From contig DAIDHQ010000013.1 of assembly GCA_027459645.1 (NCBI GenBank), positions 1 through 64,000 of the forward strand: a DNA stretch of 64,000 nucleotides, given 5' to 3'. The notes beneath the pieces are model-generated. The model ran no database searches and was not told the origin of the DNA. It saw nothing but the letters and a program-made list of their open reading frames with translations. A program made the translations under genes and the position numbers. Positions within the stretch are counted from its first letter, which is position 1, and every line of letters starts with the position of its first letter. Below, in pieces: positions 49,700-59,900 of this stretch. Source of the DNA: Vulcanimicrobiota bacterium. GTDB lineage: Bacteria > Vulcanimicrobiota > Vulcanimicrobiia > Vulcanimicrobiales > Vulcanimicrobiaceae.

Positions 49700-49770
49700 G
49701 CGGAGCGCCGAAAGGCGACATTGTGTCATCCTGAGCGGAGCGCCGAAGGCGCGAAGACGAAGGACCGCAA
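49688..49770. repeat. REP-like repeats after the MFS gene
   Basis: Two tandem units (ATGTCATCCTGAGCGGAGCG at 49688, GTGTCATCCTGAGCGGAGCG about 34 bases later), each with a GCGCCGAA/GGCGC palindrome, the second continuing to GAAGACGAAGGACCG. The TGA of the MFS gene is part of the first unit (TCATCCTGA). Confidence 0.78.
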
Positions 49771-49845
49771 CCGACTCGCGCACACGAACCACCACCGCGA
49801 ATACTTCATGCGGAAGTGAAGCATCGGCGTGCGATACTGCAGGGT

Positions 49846-50587
49846 ATGGAACACATCTGGCTCGTCTCGAAAGATGCCGAAGTCGAAGTGGCGCTCAATC
49901 ATCCCGATCTCCACGTACGGCCGCCCGATGAGCCGGTTCCGAAAGCCATGCGCGGCGCGTTGCTTGGCGACGTCTTTGCCCGTCTTGCCCGAATGAACGA
50001 AGGCCCACGACACGACGAGTTGCGCGAACGCATCGTGCGGATCATCGACGGATGGGACACGGCTCGCGTCTGCGCGCTCGCTCGCGATGCGTCCCGCACG
50101 ATGCCGGCGCGGGAGGTCGGCGCCTACGTCGTCGCCGTCATGTCGGGCCTCACGCAACCCGAGAAAGCGATGCCGCTCATCCACGATTTCGCCGAAGCGA
50201 TCGCAGGCGGCGCTTCCGATGAAGCAATCGCGCGCGGCGTCGACGCCACACCACGCCTCCTCGAGTTGTTGCCGAACCGCGCTGACGTCGATGAGCGCGC
50301 GAATCGGCTCGGTTTACTCTTCCAAGCGTACGCTGATCGAAGGTCGCGCGGCACCGCCGGTCATTATGACGCGCCGCTGGGCGGCGTGCGACGTAAACCT
50401 CTTCGGCTCGCAGTTGAGGCGCGGCGACGCCCTCGTCATCTTGCTGACGTCGCCGCAGTTTCACTTCGGTAGCGGCCCACATGCCTGCCCCGGAAAGCAG
50501 ATTGCACATGCGATTGCCGACGCCGCAGGCTTATTCAGAGCCGCCTACGGCTCAAGGAAAAGCCAAAATTGTCGGTCCCCATTTTAG
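49846..50587 (+). pseudogene. Frameshifted cytochrome P450-like gene
   Basis: The frame from the ATG at 49846 reads a P450-like I-helix region (ERANRLGLLFQAY) and then loses similarity. The heme-binding loop FHFGSGPHACPG is found in a second frame (+1), preceded there by APPVIMTRRW and GSQLRRGDALVILL. Joining the frames near 50331-50337 gives a compact P450 of about 245 residues that lacks much of the J/K-helix region. So it looks like a truncated, frameshifted gene, although a sequencing error in a genuinely short P450 is possible. The C-terminus overlaps the convergent protease gene. Confidence 0.65.
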
Positions 50588-51268
50588 CGCTAGGACGAAA
50601 GCTCGATACGGTATTTCATACTGCCCCGGCGCGATCTTTATCGCGCCGTTGAGCAGATAGGGGTCAGGAACAATCGTGGGCGGCGCGCCGAACTGGAACC
50701 ATAAGGGCACACCGTATGGAAACGGATCGTTCACAATGATGTTTTCTTGCGGGATGCCCTGTACGCTTGTGTCGTCGTAGCCGACAACTACGACGGCGTG
50801 CTCGGGGAACGGCGACGCAATCATGGCGCTCGGTGAAATACCGGCGATGAACGGATGACCTAACCGAACGCTCGTCTTGATCTCACCATAGCTCAAAGGG
50901 CGCAGAATGAACCCCGACCGAAGCTGCGGGACCCCAGTGCCAAGTGCGCGTCGAACGAGCATGGGGTATTCCGACATCTCATTTGCCAGCGTCATATCGG
51001 GATTCGGACCCAGCGCTCCCGCGCTCAGTTTAGGGTTGCACGCGATGTTCGCGGCCTGCAGAATACCACACTGATACGTGGAACTTTGCGGAAACTGTGG
51101 AATCTTGTAATAGCGGAAAATCATCTCCCCGGAAGCGAGCCAACAATACTCTGGCGTTTGTTGAAACACTGCAGGCACCGCTAGAATCTGCGAAGCTGCC
51201 GACGCGCTTGCAGCCGAAAGCAAGAATAATGCTCCGAGGCGCGCGAGGACGCGATAAAGAAATACCAT
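50552..51268 (-). CDS. Exported papain-like cysteine protease
   Basis: A 238-residue exported protein. The signal peptide (LARLGALFLLSAASASA) precedes the papain-like catalytic segment VPAVFQQTPEYCWLASGEMI, with the glutamine oxyanion residue and the catalytic cysteine. The histidine lies in FPEHAVVVVGYDD and the Asn/Asp in IIVNDPFPYG. This pattern fits peptidase C39-like/AvrRpt2-type proteases. AAGGAG precedes the ATG. It may process an exported substrate or act on peptides outside the cell. Confidence 0.8.
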   Translation of the reverse strand: MVFLYRVLARLGALFLLSAASASAASQILAVPAVFQQTPEYCWLASGEMIFRYYKIPQFPQSSTYQCGILQAANIACNPKLSAGALGPNPDMTLANEMSEYPMLVRRALGTGVPQLRSGFILRPLSYGEIKTSVRLGHPFIAGISPSAMIASPFPEHAVVVVGYDDTSVQGIPQENIIVNDPFPYGVPLWFQFGAPPTIVPDPYLLNGAIKIAPGQYEIPYRAFVLALKWGPTILAFP

Positions 51269-51425
51269 AAAACGGCTCCTTTATTCAAAGACACCTTGCG
51301 TCCATTTCAATCTTGCGTCTGGGCTCTCGGTATGTCAAGAGCCATAACGCGTATTCCGCGGAGGACGCCATCGAGCCGACGCCGCTGGCTGAACATCACG
51401 GCCACGTGAAACCTCGCGCTCCTCG

Positions 51426-52400
51426 TTAGCCGAACGCAAACTCCAGCGCGTACTCGCGCGTCTCTCCGGGACGGAGCATCGGAAGCGTCCCGCGCTCGCG
51501 TGCTTCGATGCGGCCTTGAATCGTCGGGCAGTTCGCCGGCTCGATCGCCATCACGTACGTTCGCGTGCCCAGCATCCGCCAGCTAAAGCACGCCGGAAGT
51601 TGCTCGGGCCGAAAGCGAATCGCCCACGACATTGGAAGCGCATCGTTGCGAAATTCCGCGACGGCCCATCCGTCGGGCGCCGCTTGCGGCACGTGTACGA
51701 ACACTTCTTCCGCGAAGCCCACCTGGGGCGCACCGCCGCGATCCCATAACGTAAGCCCCTTGCGGGCCTGCTCGTCGCGCGGCTTCATCGACGATTGGCT
51801 CAACGATACGCGCAGGTGCTGGTCCAGCAGCGGGTATCCCGCGTTGCAATGATACAAGAGCATGTGGGGCTGTACCTCACCGCCTTCGTTCGTCACGCGA
51901 TCGCGTAAACGCAACAACGTTCCGCTACGATTCATCCGCCAAGTGCGCTCGAGGCGCAACGTTTCGCCGAACATGCGATTCTGGCGCACCACGCCCCGCA
52001 ACTCGGCAAACGCATCCTCCGACTCGATGTCGACGCGTACCGATATATCCTCGGCGGCGATGTGATTCACGTGCCCGTGCATCGTCCACGAACCATCTTG
52101 GTCGTGTCCCGACGCCCCGAACGCCTCGAGCCCGCACGTCGTTACCAACCCTCCGAAAAAGTTGCGTGCAAAATCGTCGTCGTTCATCGTGCCGGGATGC
52201 GGTGGAAGAATGCCGCCGGGACCGTGCCATACGAAGGGCACGCCGCGAAACGATGCGGCGGCAATATCCATGGCGCGGTCCAGCACCACGAGCGCATCCA
52301 AGCCGCCCATGCTGCGTAACCGCGCGACGCGCACGCCGTTCTCCAGGCGCAGCATCTCCACGCCGCCGATCTGTTCGGGACGTCCGACCCGCTCAAGCAT
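51426..52400 (-). CDS. DUF4432 aldose-1-epimerase-like protein
   Basis: A 324-residue cytoplasmic beta-rich protein of the galactose mutarotase fold, DUF4432 type. Motifs include DRAMDIAAASFRGVPFVW, FFGGLVTTCGLEAFG, HMLLYHCNAGYPLL and YVMAIEPANCPTIQGRIEA. DUF4432 members bind or epimerise sugars; the substrate is unknown. I choose the ATG at 52400 with GAAGGTGAG just upstream. It is divergent, 59 bases apart, from a POT-type transporter. Confidence 0.8.
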   Translation of the reverse strand: MLERVGRPEQIGGVEMLRLENGVRVARLRSMGGLDALVVLDRAMDIAAASFRGVPFVWHGPGGILPPHPGTMNDDDFARNFFGGLVTTCGLEAFGASGHDQDGSWTMHGHVNHIAAEDISVRVDIESEDAFAELRGVVRQNRMFGETLRLERTWRMNRSGTLLRLRDRVTNEGGEVQPHMLLYHCNAGYPLLDQHLRVSLSQSSMKPRDEQARKGLTLWDRGGAPQVGFAEEVFVHVPQAAPDGWAVAEFRNDALPMSWAIRFRPEQLPACFSWRMLGTRTYVMAIEPANCPTIQGRIEARERGTLPMLRPGETREYALEFAFG

Positions 52401-52459
52401 ACTCACCTTCGGTACGTTCCCAGCAGGCGCACGGGCGACGCGAGCCAATCACCGCACGC

Positions 52460-53719
52460 ATGCTACGTACGTTGACCGAGGTCCGCGGCGGCTTCCAGCG
52501 GCCGTTCTGGATCGCGAACACGACCGAAATCTTCGAACGCCTTTCGTATTACGCGGTCTTCTCCGCGCTCGCGCTCTATCTCAATCAGAGCCTCGGTTTC
52601 CCCACGTCGCTCGCCGCCAGCCTCAGCGGCCTCTTCGGCGGCGCGGTATGGGTGATGGCGATTTTCGGCGGAGCGCTTGCCGACCGCATCGGCTTCCGTC
52701 GCGCGCTCTCGACCGCGTACTTCATTCTCGCGTGCGCCTACGTGCTCGTCGGATCGATCGGCGCACCGTGGCTCGCACCGGTTCGTTCGCTGATGCCGCT
52801 GGGACTGCTCGCCGGCGTCATTCTCTTCTTGCCGGCACTCGGCGTCGCGCTTGTCAAACCATCGGTCGTCGGCACGACCGCCCGTGCATCGAACGACAAC
52901 GTGCGTTCGATCGGCTACTCCGTCTATTACACGATGGTAAACATCGGCAGCACCGCCGGCCCGTTCCTCGCCGGCTACGCACACGCACATCTGCCACCGC
53001 AAGCCGTCTTCTTGCTGGCGGCACTTTCCGTCGCGCTCATGTTCTTCGTGGTGCTCTTCTTCTACAAAGAACCGCGCACCCAAGCCACGGAAAAGCAGCC
53101 GACCCTGAGTGAAGTCGTCGCTAACTTCGGCACGGTCCTCGCGAACTGGCGGTTCGTTCTCTTTTTGCTGATCTTCTCGGGATATTGGATCGTGTTTTGG
53201 CAGCAGTATTTGATTCTGCCGATCTTTCTCGCGAAATACGTCCCGAGCGCAAACAGCGGCTACGTGCTCATGACCGATCCCGCGATCGTGATCACCTGCA
53301 CGGTGCTGATTAATACCGTCACCCGACGACTGCCGCCCTTCGCCGCGATCACGCTCGGCACGCTCATCACCTCGCTCGGATGGCTCGTCATCGCCACGCA
53401 TGCAAACACGCTCACGGCAGTGCTCAGCCTCGCCGTCCTCGCCCTCGGCGAAATCATCCAATCGCCGCGCTACTACGAGTACATCTCGCGTCTCGCACCG
53501 GCGGGACAGCAAGGCACCTACATGGGCTTCGCGTTTCTTCCGATCGGCATCGGTTCGTTCGTCGGCGGCATTTTCTCCGGCTCGATCTATCACCGTTTTT
53601 GCGAACTCTCGAACCAGCCCGCGCAAATGTGGATCGTCATCACGGCCGTCGGCATCGCGACCGCCGCGCTCTTGTGGATCTACGACCGCTTCATTCGCAA
53701 CGCCCCCGCGTCAAACTGA
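52460..53719 (+). CDS. POT/PTR2-type proton-dependent transporter
   Basis: A 419-residue inner-membrane protein with twelve helices. The first helix carries TEIFERLSYYAVF, close to the ExxERxxYY signature of proton-coupled oligopeptide transporters, and the loop LADRIGFRRAL follows. The second half has AKYVPSANSGY and the C-terminal SRLAPAGQQGTYMGFAFLP. A di- or tripeptide substrate is likely by family; nearby exported peptidases would supply it. The ATG at 52460 is the natural start. Confidence 0.85.
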   Translation: MLRTLTEVRGGFQRPFWIANTTEIFERLSYYAVFSALALYLNQSLGFPTSLAASLSGLFGGAVWVMAIFGGALADRIGFRRALSTAYFILACAYVLVGSIGAPWLAPVRSLMPLGLLAGVILFLPALGVALVKPSVVGTTARASNDNVRSIGYSVYYTMVNIGSTAGPFLAGYAHAHLPPQAVFLLAALSVALMFFVVLFFYKEPRTQATEKQPTLSEVVANFGTVLANWRFVLFLLIFSGYWIVFWQQYLILPIFLAKYVPSANSGYVLMTDPAIVITCTVLINTVTRRLPPFAAITLGTLITSLGWLVIATHANTLTAVLSLAVLALGEIIQSPRYYEYISRLAPAGQQGTYMGFAFLPIGIGSFVGGIFSGSIYHRFCELSNQPAQMWIVITAVGIATAALLWIYDRFIRNAPASN

Positions 53720-54016
53720 GCGGGAACCCCTCCGTTCGAAATTCGCGCCACGTCCGCGCCGCGACGACGGACGAAGTGAGAGGGCTCCGGCGCGTCGGTC
53801 ATTTGCCATTCACGCGCCGGATGATTGCGAAAAGGTCAGCAGCGCGGGCGCCGCAGAGGAGAGGAACTCGACGTTTGTACTAGGTATTGTAAAAGTCGTG
53901 TTCTCGCTGGGTAATTTCTTGCTTTACACGGCGCCCGAACACCCTCGGCGGAGGCGGTGGAGGCCGCCGCCATCGAGCGAACTCCTTGCTTTGCTGCCCT
54001 ACGAAGGAGCTTTCAA
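53720..54016. other. Intergenic region before the sedolisin gene
   Basis: A 297-base gap. I see no gene, tRNA or clear terminator; only GC-rich imperfect palindromes (for example GGCGGAGGCGGTGGAGGCCG) and a strong AAGGAG at its 3' end belonging to the sedolisin gene. The promoter is presumably here but no good consensus pair is evident. Confidence 0.5.
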
Positions 54017-55336
54017 TTGAAATCATCCCTAAGGATAGCCGCCGTCGCTTTGGCTGCTGCACTTGCGGCGTGCTCCGGCCAAGGCGCCGTCGGAAACAAT
54101 TCCTCGTCTTCATTAACCCCGGAACTTTCGACACACGCATCTGGTAATGCACTGCCGCCGGGGCCGGCTGCCGCGGTGTGTGGGGCCGTTTCCCGCGGAA
54201 TGGACCGCTGTTTCTCCTGGATTCGTACCGATATCAACCAGCCGGCTGCCACGACAAACCCGGCCGGCTACCATCCTAATGATCTGCGCGCCGCTTACGC
54301 GTTGCCGTCGACCACGGCGGGCGCGGGCCAAGTCGTCGCAATCGTCGACGCATACAACGATCCGAACGCGCTGAGCGATGTTAACACCTACCGCTCGACG
54401 TTCGGTATTCCGTCACTTCCAGCGTGCAACGGCAGTAAGCCGTCAGCAAGCAGCAACGCGCCGTGCTTTTTGCAGGTCAATCAAAGCGGCAGCACAAGCG
54501 GGCTTCCCAAGAATAACGCGAGTTGGTCCCAAGAGATCTCGCTCGACCTCGATATGGTCAGCGCCGTCTGTCCGAACTGCAGCATCATTCTCGCCGAAGC
54601 CAGTTCCGCAACCACTGCCAACCTGGGGAGCGCGGTGAACGCAGCCGCCAGCCTAGGGGCCAACGCCATCAGCAACAGCTACGGCGGCAGCGAGAGCTCG
54701 AGTGACACCAGCTATGACGCAAGCTATTACAATCATCCAGGAATTGCCGTTGTAGCGAGCTCCGGCGACGGCGGCTACGGCGTCGAATATCCGGCGGCTT
54801 CGCAATACGTCACCGCGGCGGGCGGAACATCGCTCTATCTCAATGGCGCCGGTACGTCATCCGTATCATACAACTACGAAACCGCATGGGAAACGTCGGT
54901 CTCCGAAGGCGCCGGGAGCGGCTGCAGCGCAGACGATCCTCAGCCCTCGTGGCAGAGCAGCGTAACCAATATTGTCGGCACGTCCTCGCCCGATGCAAAC
55001 TGCGCGAAGCGAGCGGTAGCGGATGTTTCTGCCGACGCCGACCCAAACACCGGCGTATCGGTGTACGACAGTTACGCCTATCGCGGCCAGAGCGGCTGGC
55101 TCGTGTTTGGGGGCACCAGCGTGGCGTCGCCGATTCTTGCGTCGGTATACGCTCTTGCAGGCAACGAAACGAGCATCAGCTACGGCGGATACTCGTATAG
55201 CCATTTGAGTGGCCTTCGCGACGTTTCGCAGTACGGTGCCTATACCGAAACATGCGGCACAACCCTGTGTAACGCGTACACGGGCTGGGATGGGCCGACG
55301 GGCAACGGATCGCCCAACGGTACGACCGCTTTCTAG
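54017..55336 (+). CDS. Exported sedolisin (S53) peptidase, lipoprotein-like N-terminus
   Basis: A 439-residue serine-carboxyl peptidase. A TTG start at 54017 (AAGGAG eight bases upstream) gives a signal IAAVALAAALAAC with a lipobox. The catalytic set is visible: the Glu/Asp pair in ASWSQEISLDLDM, an Asp in VVASSGDGGYG, and the Ser in FGGTSVASPILA. The usual pro-domain is missing, so the enzyme begins almost directly with the catalytic domain, as in compact bacterial sedolisin-like proteins. It is followed by a strong terminator. Confidence 0.87.
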   Translation: MKSSLRIAAVALAAALAACSGQGAVGNNSSSSLTPELSTHASGNALPPGPAAAVCGAVSRGMDRCFSWIRTDINQPAATTNPAGYHPNDLRAAYALPSTTAGAGQVVAIVDAYNDPNALSDVNTYRSTFGIPSLPACNGSKPSASSNAPCFLQVNQSGSTSGLPKNNASWSQEISLDLDMVSAVCPNCSIILAEASSATTANLGSAVNAAASLGANAISNSYGGSESSSDTSYDASYYNHPGIAVVASSGDGGYGVEYPAASQYVTAAGGTSLYLNGAGTSSVSYNYETAWETSVSEGAGSGCSADDPQPSWQSSVTNIVGTSSPDANCAKRAVADVSADADPNTGVSVYDSYAYRGQSGWLVFGGTSVASPILASVYALAGNETSISYGGYSYSHLSGLRDVSQYGAYTETCGTTLCNAYTGWDGPTGNGSPNGTTAF

Positions 55337-55356
55337 ATCCACACCCAACCAGTGGG

Positions 55357-55393
55357 AAGACGAGCCGGAAGGTTGTTCCGGCTCGTCTTTTTA
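55357..55393 (+). terminator. Terminator of the sedolisin gene
   Basis: A perfect 14-bp stem (AAGACGAGCCGGAA with its complement), a GGTTG loop and a trailing TTTT. It isolates the peptidase transcript from the riboswitch that follows. Confidence 0.92.
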
Positions 55394-55447
55394 CGAGGAG
55401 CCACAACGTTGAAAGGAGCTCGTGGAAACTCTCGCAAAAAGCTCCTG

Positions 55448-55580
55448 CGTTCGCTGCCAGGAACCCGGTTGAACTCCGGGACGGTCGCGCCACTGTAAGC
55501 GGGGAGTCGCGGATCACCACTGCGCAAGCGGGAAGGCGTTCCGAATCATGGCGAGGATCCGCAAGTCAGGATACTGCTGC
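55448..55580 (+). promoter_or_regulatory. Cobalamin riboswitch
   Basis: Conserved cobalamin-aptamer blocks appear in order: GCCAGGAACCCGG, TCCGGGACGGTCGCGCCACT (containing the GCCACTG B12-box core), GCGGGAAGGCG, and the 3' block CCGCAAGTCAGGATAC. The cobB ATG lies only about 27 bases after the aptamer and has no exposed ribosome binding site, so adenosylcobalamin probably represses translation of the cob operon. A terminator-type expression platform is not visible. Confidence 0.92.
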
Positions 55581-55606
55581 GAACCAATCGCTTCCACACG
55601 CCTCGC

Positions 55607-56962
55607 ATGAAGGTGTTTCGCTTGCCGCCTCGTCTCCTCGTCTCGGCCGCATCGAGCGGCTCGGGAAAGACTATCTTCTCACTCGGACTCATTGAGGCGC
55701 TAAAGCGTCGCGCACTTTGCGTCGTTGCAGCGAAAGTCGGACCCGACTTCATCGACTCGGCGCACCTAACGCGTGCGAGCGGGATCCCCGCGCGCAACTT
55801 GGACGCATGGATCGCTCCAGAAGCACACGTCGTATCCTCATTTGCTCGCGCAGCGGCCGCAGCAGATATTTGCATCATCGAAGGCGTGATGGGACTGTTC
55901 GATGGTCGTCATGGATCGGGAGAAGGTTCAAGCGCTCACATAGCGCGACTTCTACATGCGCCGGTCGTCGGCGTATTAGATTGCTCGCGATCGTCATCCA
56001 CCATTGGGGCCATCGCCCTCGGTTTGCGCTCTTATGATCCGCGCGTCGACTTTGCTGGCGTGATTCTGAATCGGGTTGCGAGCGAACGGCATCGCACGAC
56101 CGTCGCCGATGCTTGCAGAGCGGCCGGCATTGCCGTATTCGGCGCCATTCCGCGCGACGAACGGCTCACGCTGCCCAGCCGTCACTTGGGACTGACCGCG
56201 CCGGGCGAAGCCGGGTGGAAGCAGGCGGTTAACGCAGCTGCCGACCTCCTCGAAATGCACCTCGACCTAGACGGCCTGCTCGCGCTAGCGAGAAGTGCGC
56301 CGCCCTTGCCGGCTCCTGACATACGCCAACCGCGTGAAACTGTGGCGCGCGTCGCCCTCGCCCGCGACGAGGCTTTTTGGTTTTACGACGAGGATACCAT
56401 CGATGCGCTACGCGACGCGGGTGCCGAGATCGTGTTCTATTCACCGCTACGCGACGCGTTCCCGAATGCCGATGCAGCCTTTATCGGCGGCGGCTATCCT
56501 GAATTGCACGCCGGCGCCCTCTCCGAGAACCGGGCGGCGAGAGTCGCCTTGCGGGACGCTATCGAGGCCGGCATGCCGGTCTACGCAGAATGCGGCGGGC
56601 TGATGTATCTTTCGCAATCGCTCGCGAACGGAGCCGATGTTGCCGAAATGGTCGGAGCCGTACCCGCGCACGCGGCGATGAACGAGACACGCACCGCGCT
56701 GCGCTATGTCGAGGCGGACGCGCTTACCGACGGGCCGCTCTTCACTCGAGGCGAACGAGTGCGCGGCCACGAGTTCCATTATTCTCAGATTAATTACACC
56801 CGCACGGCATACGCCTACCAATTCGACGGAGAACGCGAAGGCTACGCCGCCGGCAACCTTCACGCATCTTACGTGCACGCTCATTTAGGGGCTCGTCCCC
56901 TGGCACTTGCGCGGTTTTTGAACTTGGCGCGCACCTTTGGAGGCCGCAGAGGCGCATTATGA
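55607..56962 (+). CDS. cobB: Cobyrinate a,c-diamide synthase
   Basis: CobB (CbiA family) amidates the a and c side chains of hydrogenobyrinate or cobyrinate with glutamine and ATP. The 451-residue protein opens with the P-loop SAASSGSGKT, continues with VGPDFIDSAHL and the switch region IIEGVMGLFDGRHG, and ends in a class-I glutamine amidotransferase domain with nucleophile YAECGGLMYLSQ and a C-terminal HASYVHAHLGA. It is the first gene after the B12 riboswitch. It overlaps cobN by ATGA. Confidence 0.94.
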   Translation: MKVFRLPPRLLVSAASSGSGKTIFSLGLIEALKRRALCVVAAKVGPDFIDSAHLTRASGIPARNLDAWIAPEAHVVSSFARAAAAADICIIEGVMGLFDGRHGSGEGSSAHIARLLHAPVVGVLDCSRSSSTIGAIALGLRSYDPRVDFAGVILNRVASERHRTTVADACRAAGIAVFGAIPRDERLTLPSRHLGLTAPGEAGWKQAVNAAADLLEMHLDLDGLLALARSAPPLPAPDIRQPRETVARVALARDEAFWFYDEDTIDALRDAGAEIVFYSPLRDAFPNADAAFIGGGYPELHAGALSENRAARVALRDAIEAGMPVYAECGGLMYLSQSLANGADVAEMVGAVPAHAAMNETRTALRYVEADALTDGPLFTRGERVRGHEFHYSQINYTRTAYAYQFDGEREGYAAGNLHASYVHAHLGARPLALARFLNLARTFGGRRGAL

Positions 56963-59900
56963 TCGCCTTTATCTCCGCCGTCGATACCGATCTGATTGCT
57001 GCGCGAAACGCGCTCGCGCTGCTGCCGCCGGATTTTCCGCCGGTCGCGGTGTATGCCGCACACGAGTTGGAACATGAAGATCAGATGCGAGCTGCGCTCG
57101 CCGGGTCGCGTCTGGCAATCGTGCGTATCTTGGGCGGCCATGCCTATTTCGCGCGAGGATTCGAGACCCTCGCGGCCCTACAAAAGGAAGGCACGCTCGA
57201 GGTCTTAGCGATTCCGGGAGACGCGCATCCTGACGCCGATTTGGATGCGCGTTCGAACGCTCCGCCGCACATTCTGCGCGGCGCTCACGCGTATGCATTT
57301 GCCGGTGGCTCGCGTAATCTTGCAAGCTTGTTTGCCTACGTCGCACACGAGCGGCTCGGCTTGCCGTTCTCTTACGACCCTCCGCAACAATCGCCTGAAT
57401 GGGGATTCTATCACCCCGATTCCGCCGATCGGGAAGGCTGCGCGCGTCTATCGTCGACTGAATTCCGCTCGCGTTTTTGGCACGAAGGCCAAAGTGGCAT
57501 TGGCGTGATTTTTTATCGTGCCGATTGGTCGAGCGGGAATCTCGCGCACATCGATGCACTGATTCATCTATGTGAAGCTCGCGGCCTCAACGTTCTTCCC
57601 GTGTTCGTCTATAGCTTACGTGACTGCGAGCGAATCGGCGATTTGCCGGCTCCCTACGTCCACGCCTTCGGATCCAGCGATGGAACGAGCGTCGACGCAA
57701 TCGTTAGTTTACTCTCCTACACCCTAGGTGATGCATCCGAGCAGGTACAGCGCTGGCTCGATGTGCCGGTCGTACAGGCCATCGCAACCGCTCAAAGTCG
57801 CGCAGCTTGGCAAGCGAATCCCGCAGGACTCGGCCCACTCGATGCGGCGACCAAAATCGTCATGCCGGAATTTGATGGAAAACTTTGCGGCCCCGTATTC
57901 GCGTTTCGCGACCCGAAAAGCGGATTGACGCAGGCGGATCCGCTACAGCTGAAAGCGCTGGTGGGGCTACTGGAAAGGCACGTCCGTTTGAGGCGCACGC
58001 CGAACGCCGACAAACGCGTGGCAATCGTGCTGACGAATTTCGCAAACCGCCAGGGGCGCATTGGCAGCGCGGTGGGTTTAGATACGCCTGCATCCGTCGT
58101 TGCGATTCTTCGCGCGTTAGAGGCAGACGGCTACGATGTGGGCTCCTTCCCGAGCGACGGCGATGCATTGATGGCCGACCTTCTTGCACGCGGTGGCTAC
58201 GACATCGATTCACTAACCCCCGATCAACTCGCGAACGCCGAAGCGGGCTTCGACGTTGCAGAGTACCGTGCGTGGTTTGCCGACTTTGGCCAAGCCGTGC
58301 GAACGTCGATGGAGGACGCGTGGGGAGCCGCGCCGGGCAATGCCTATCGCGAAGGGGACCGCATCTATGTCGCAGGCGCCCGCTTCGGGAACGTCTTCGT
58401 GATGATCCAGCCGCCACGCGGCTTCGGCGATAATCCGTTGGCCGTCTATCATTCCGGCGATCTCGTACCAACGCATCATTACATCGGTGCCTATCGATGG
58501 CTACGGGATGTCTTTCGCGCGGACGCAATCGTGCAGTGCGGCAAGCACGGCACTTTGGAATGGCTTCCGGGCAAATCGCTTGGTCTCTCCGCGGACTGTT
58601 TTCCGGCGCTCGCCCAAAGCGACATTCCGCTCTTCTATCCGTTCATCGTCGACGACCCCGGCGAAGGTGCCCAAGCAAAGCGTCGCGCTCACGCATGTAT
58701 TATCGATCATTTAATTCCCCCCATGACCAAAGCACAGGCCTACGACGAACTCGCCCAACTTGCGCGGCTTCTTGGCGAATATGCGGCGGCGGAACGGATC
58801 GATCCAGACAAAGCGCCGCTGATCGCGTCCGCTATCTGGCAGACGGTAGTTGCGGCAAACCTCCAGCGCGATCTCGCCGTTGACGTATTGCCTCAGGGAG
58901 AAGCTTTCGGCGAGTTTCTGCAGCATGTCGACGGTTATCTCTGCGAACTTGGAGACATGCAGATCCGCGACGGGTTGCACGTACTTGGCGAACCGCCGAG
59001 AGAAGGCCGCCTATTGGACCTGGCGCTTGCGCTCGTGCGTGTGGATGGGGCCGACGCGCTTGGCGCTCTGCACGCGCTTGCGTTGGACCTCGGCATTGAC
59101 TATGCGGCAATTGCAGACGCCGCCGATGCCGGCCGGCCTTATCTCAACTCAGGTTCCAGCGTCCGCGACGTGCGCGAGCAGCTGGAATCGCAGATACGCG
59201 AGATCGCCTCCGCCATTCTCACAAACGACAGGGAACTCACGGTTGAAGAAATCCTCGCCCAGTTTGCCGTTCCCGTGAGTGGTGAATGCGCGCGTACGAT
59301 GCGGCTGCTCGGGGAGCGTATCGTGCCGGCACTTTCGCGCGCCGGTGATGAAATCAGCAATCTCCTGCGCGGGCTGAACGGCCACCACGTTCCAGCCGGC
59401 CCGAGCGGAGCGCCGACGCGCGGAATGATCAACGTCCTCCCCACCGGTCGTAATTTTTACGGAATCGACGTACGTGCGGTCCCCTCCCGTTTCGCATGGC
59501 TCGTCGGAATGCGTCTGGGCGATGCATTATTGCGCACCGCGAAAGCGCGCGACGGTGAATACCCGCAGAATATCGCGATGACCGTGTGGGGCACCGCCAA
59601 CATGCGGACCCAGGGCGACGACATCGCCGAGATCCTCTGGCTGCTCGGGGTTCGGCCGCTGTGGCATCCGGAAAACGGACGCGTAACCGGGCTCGAAGTC
59701 GTGCCGCTAGAAGAGCTCGGACGGCCGCGGATCGACGTAACCGTTCGCATTTCCGGCTTCTTTCGAGATTCGTTTCCCGATGCGATTGCGCTGATCGACC
59801 GGGCGGTTGCGGCGGTAGCCGAGTTACCCGAAGATGCGCAGCAGAATTACGTGCGCGCCGCCACGCTGCGCGACGAGCGCCTCAAACTAGCCGCGGGGAT

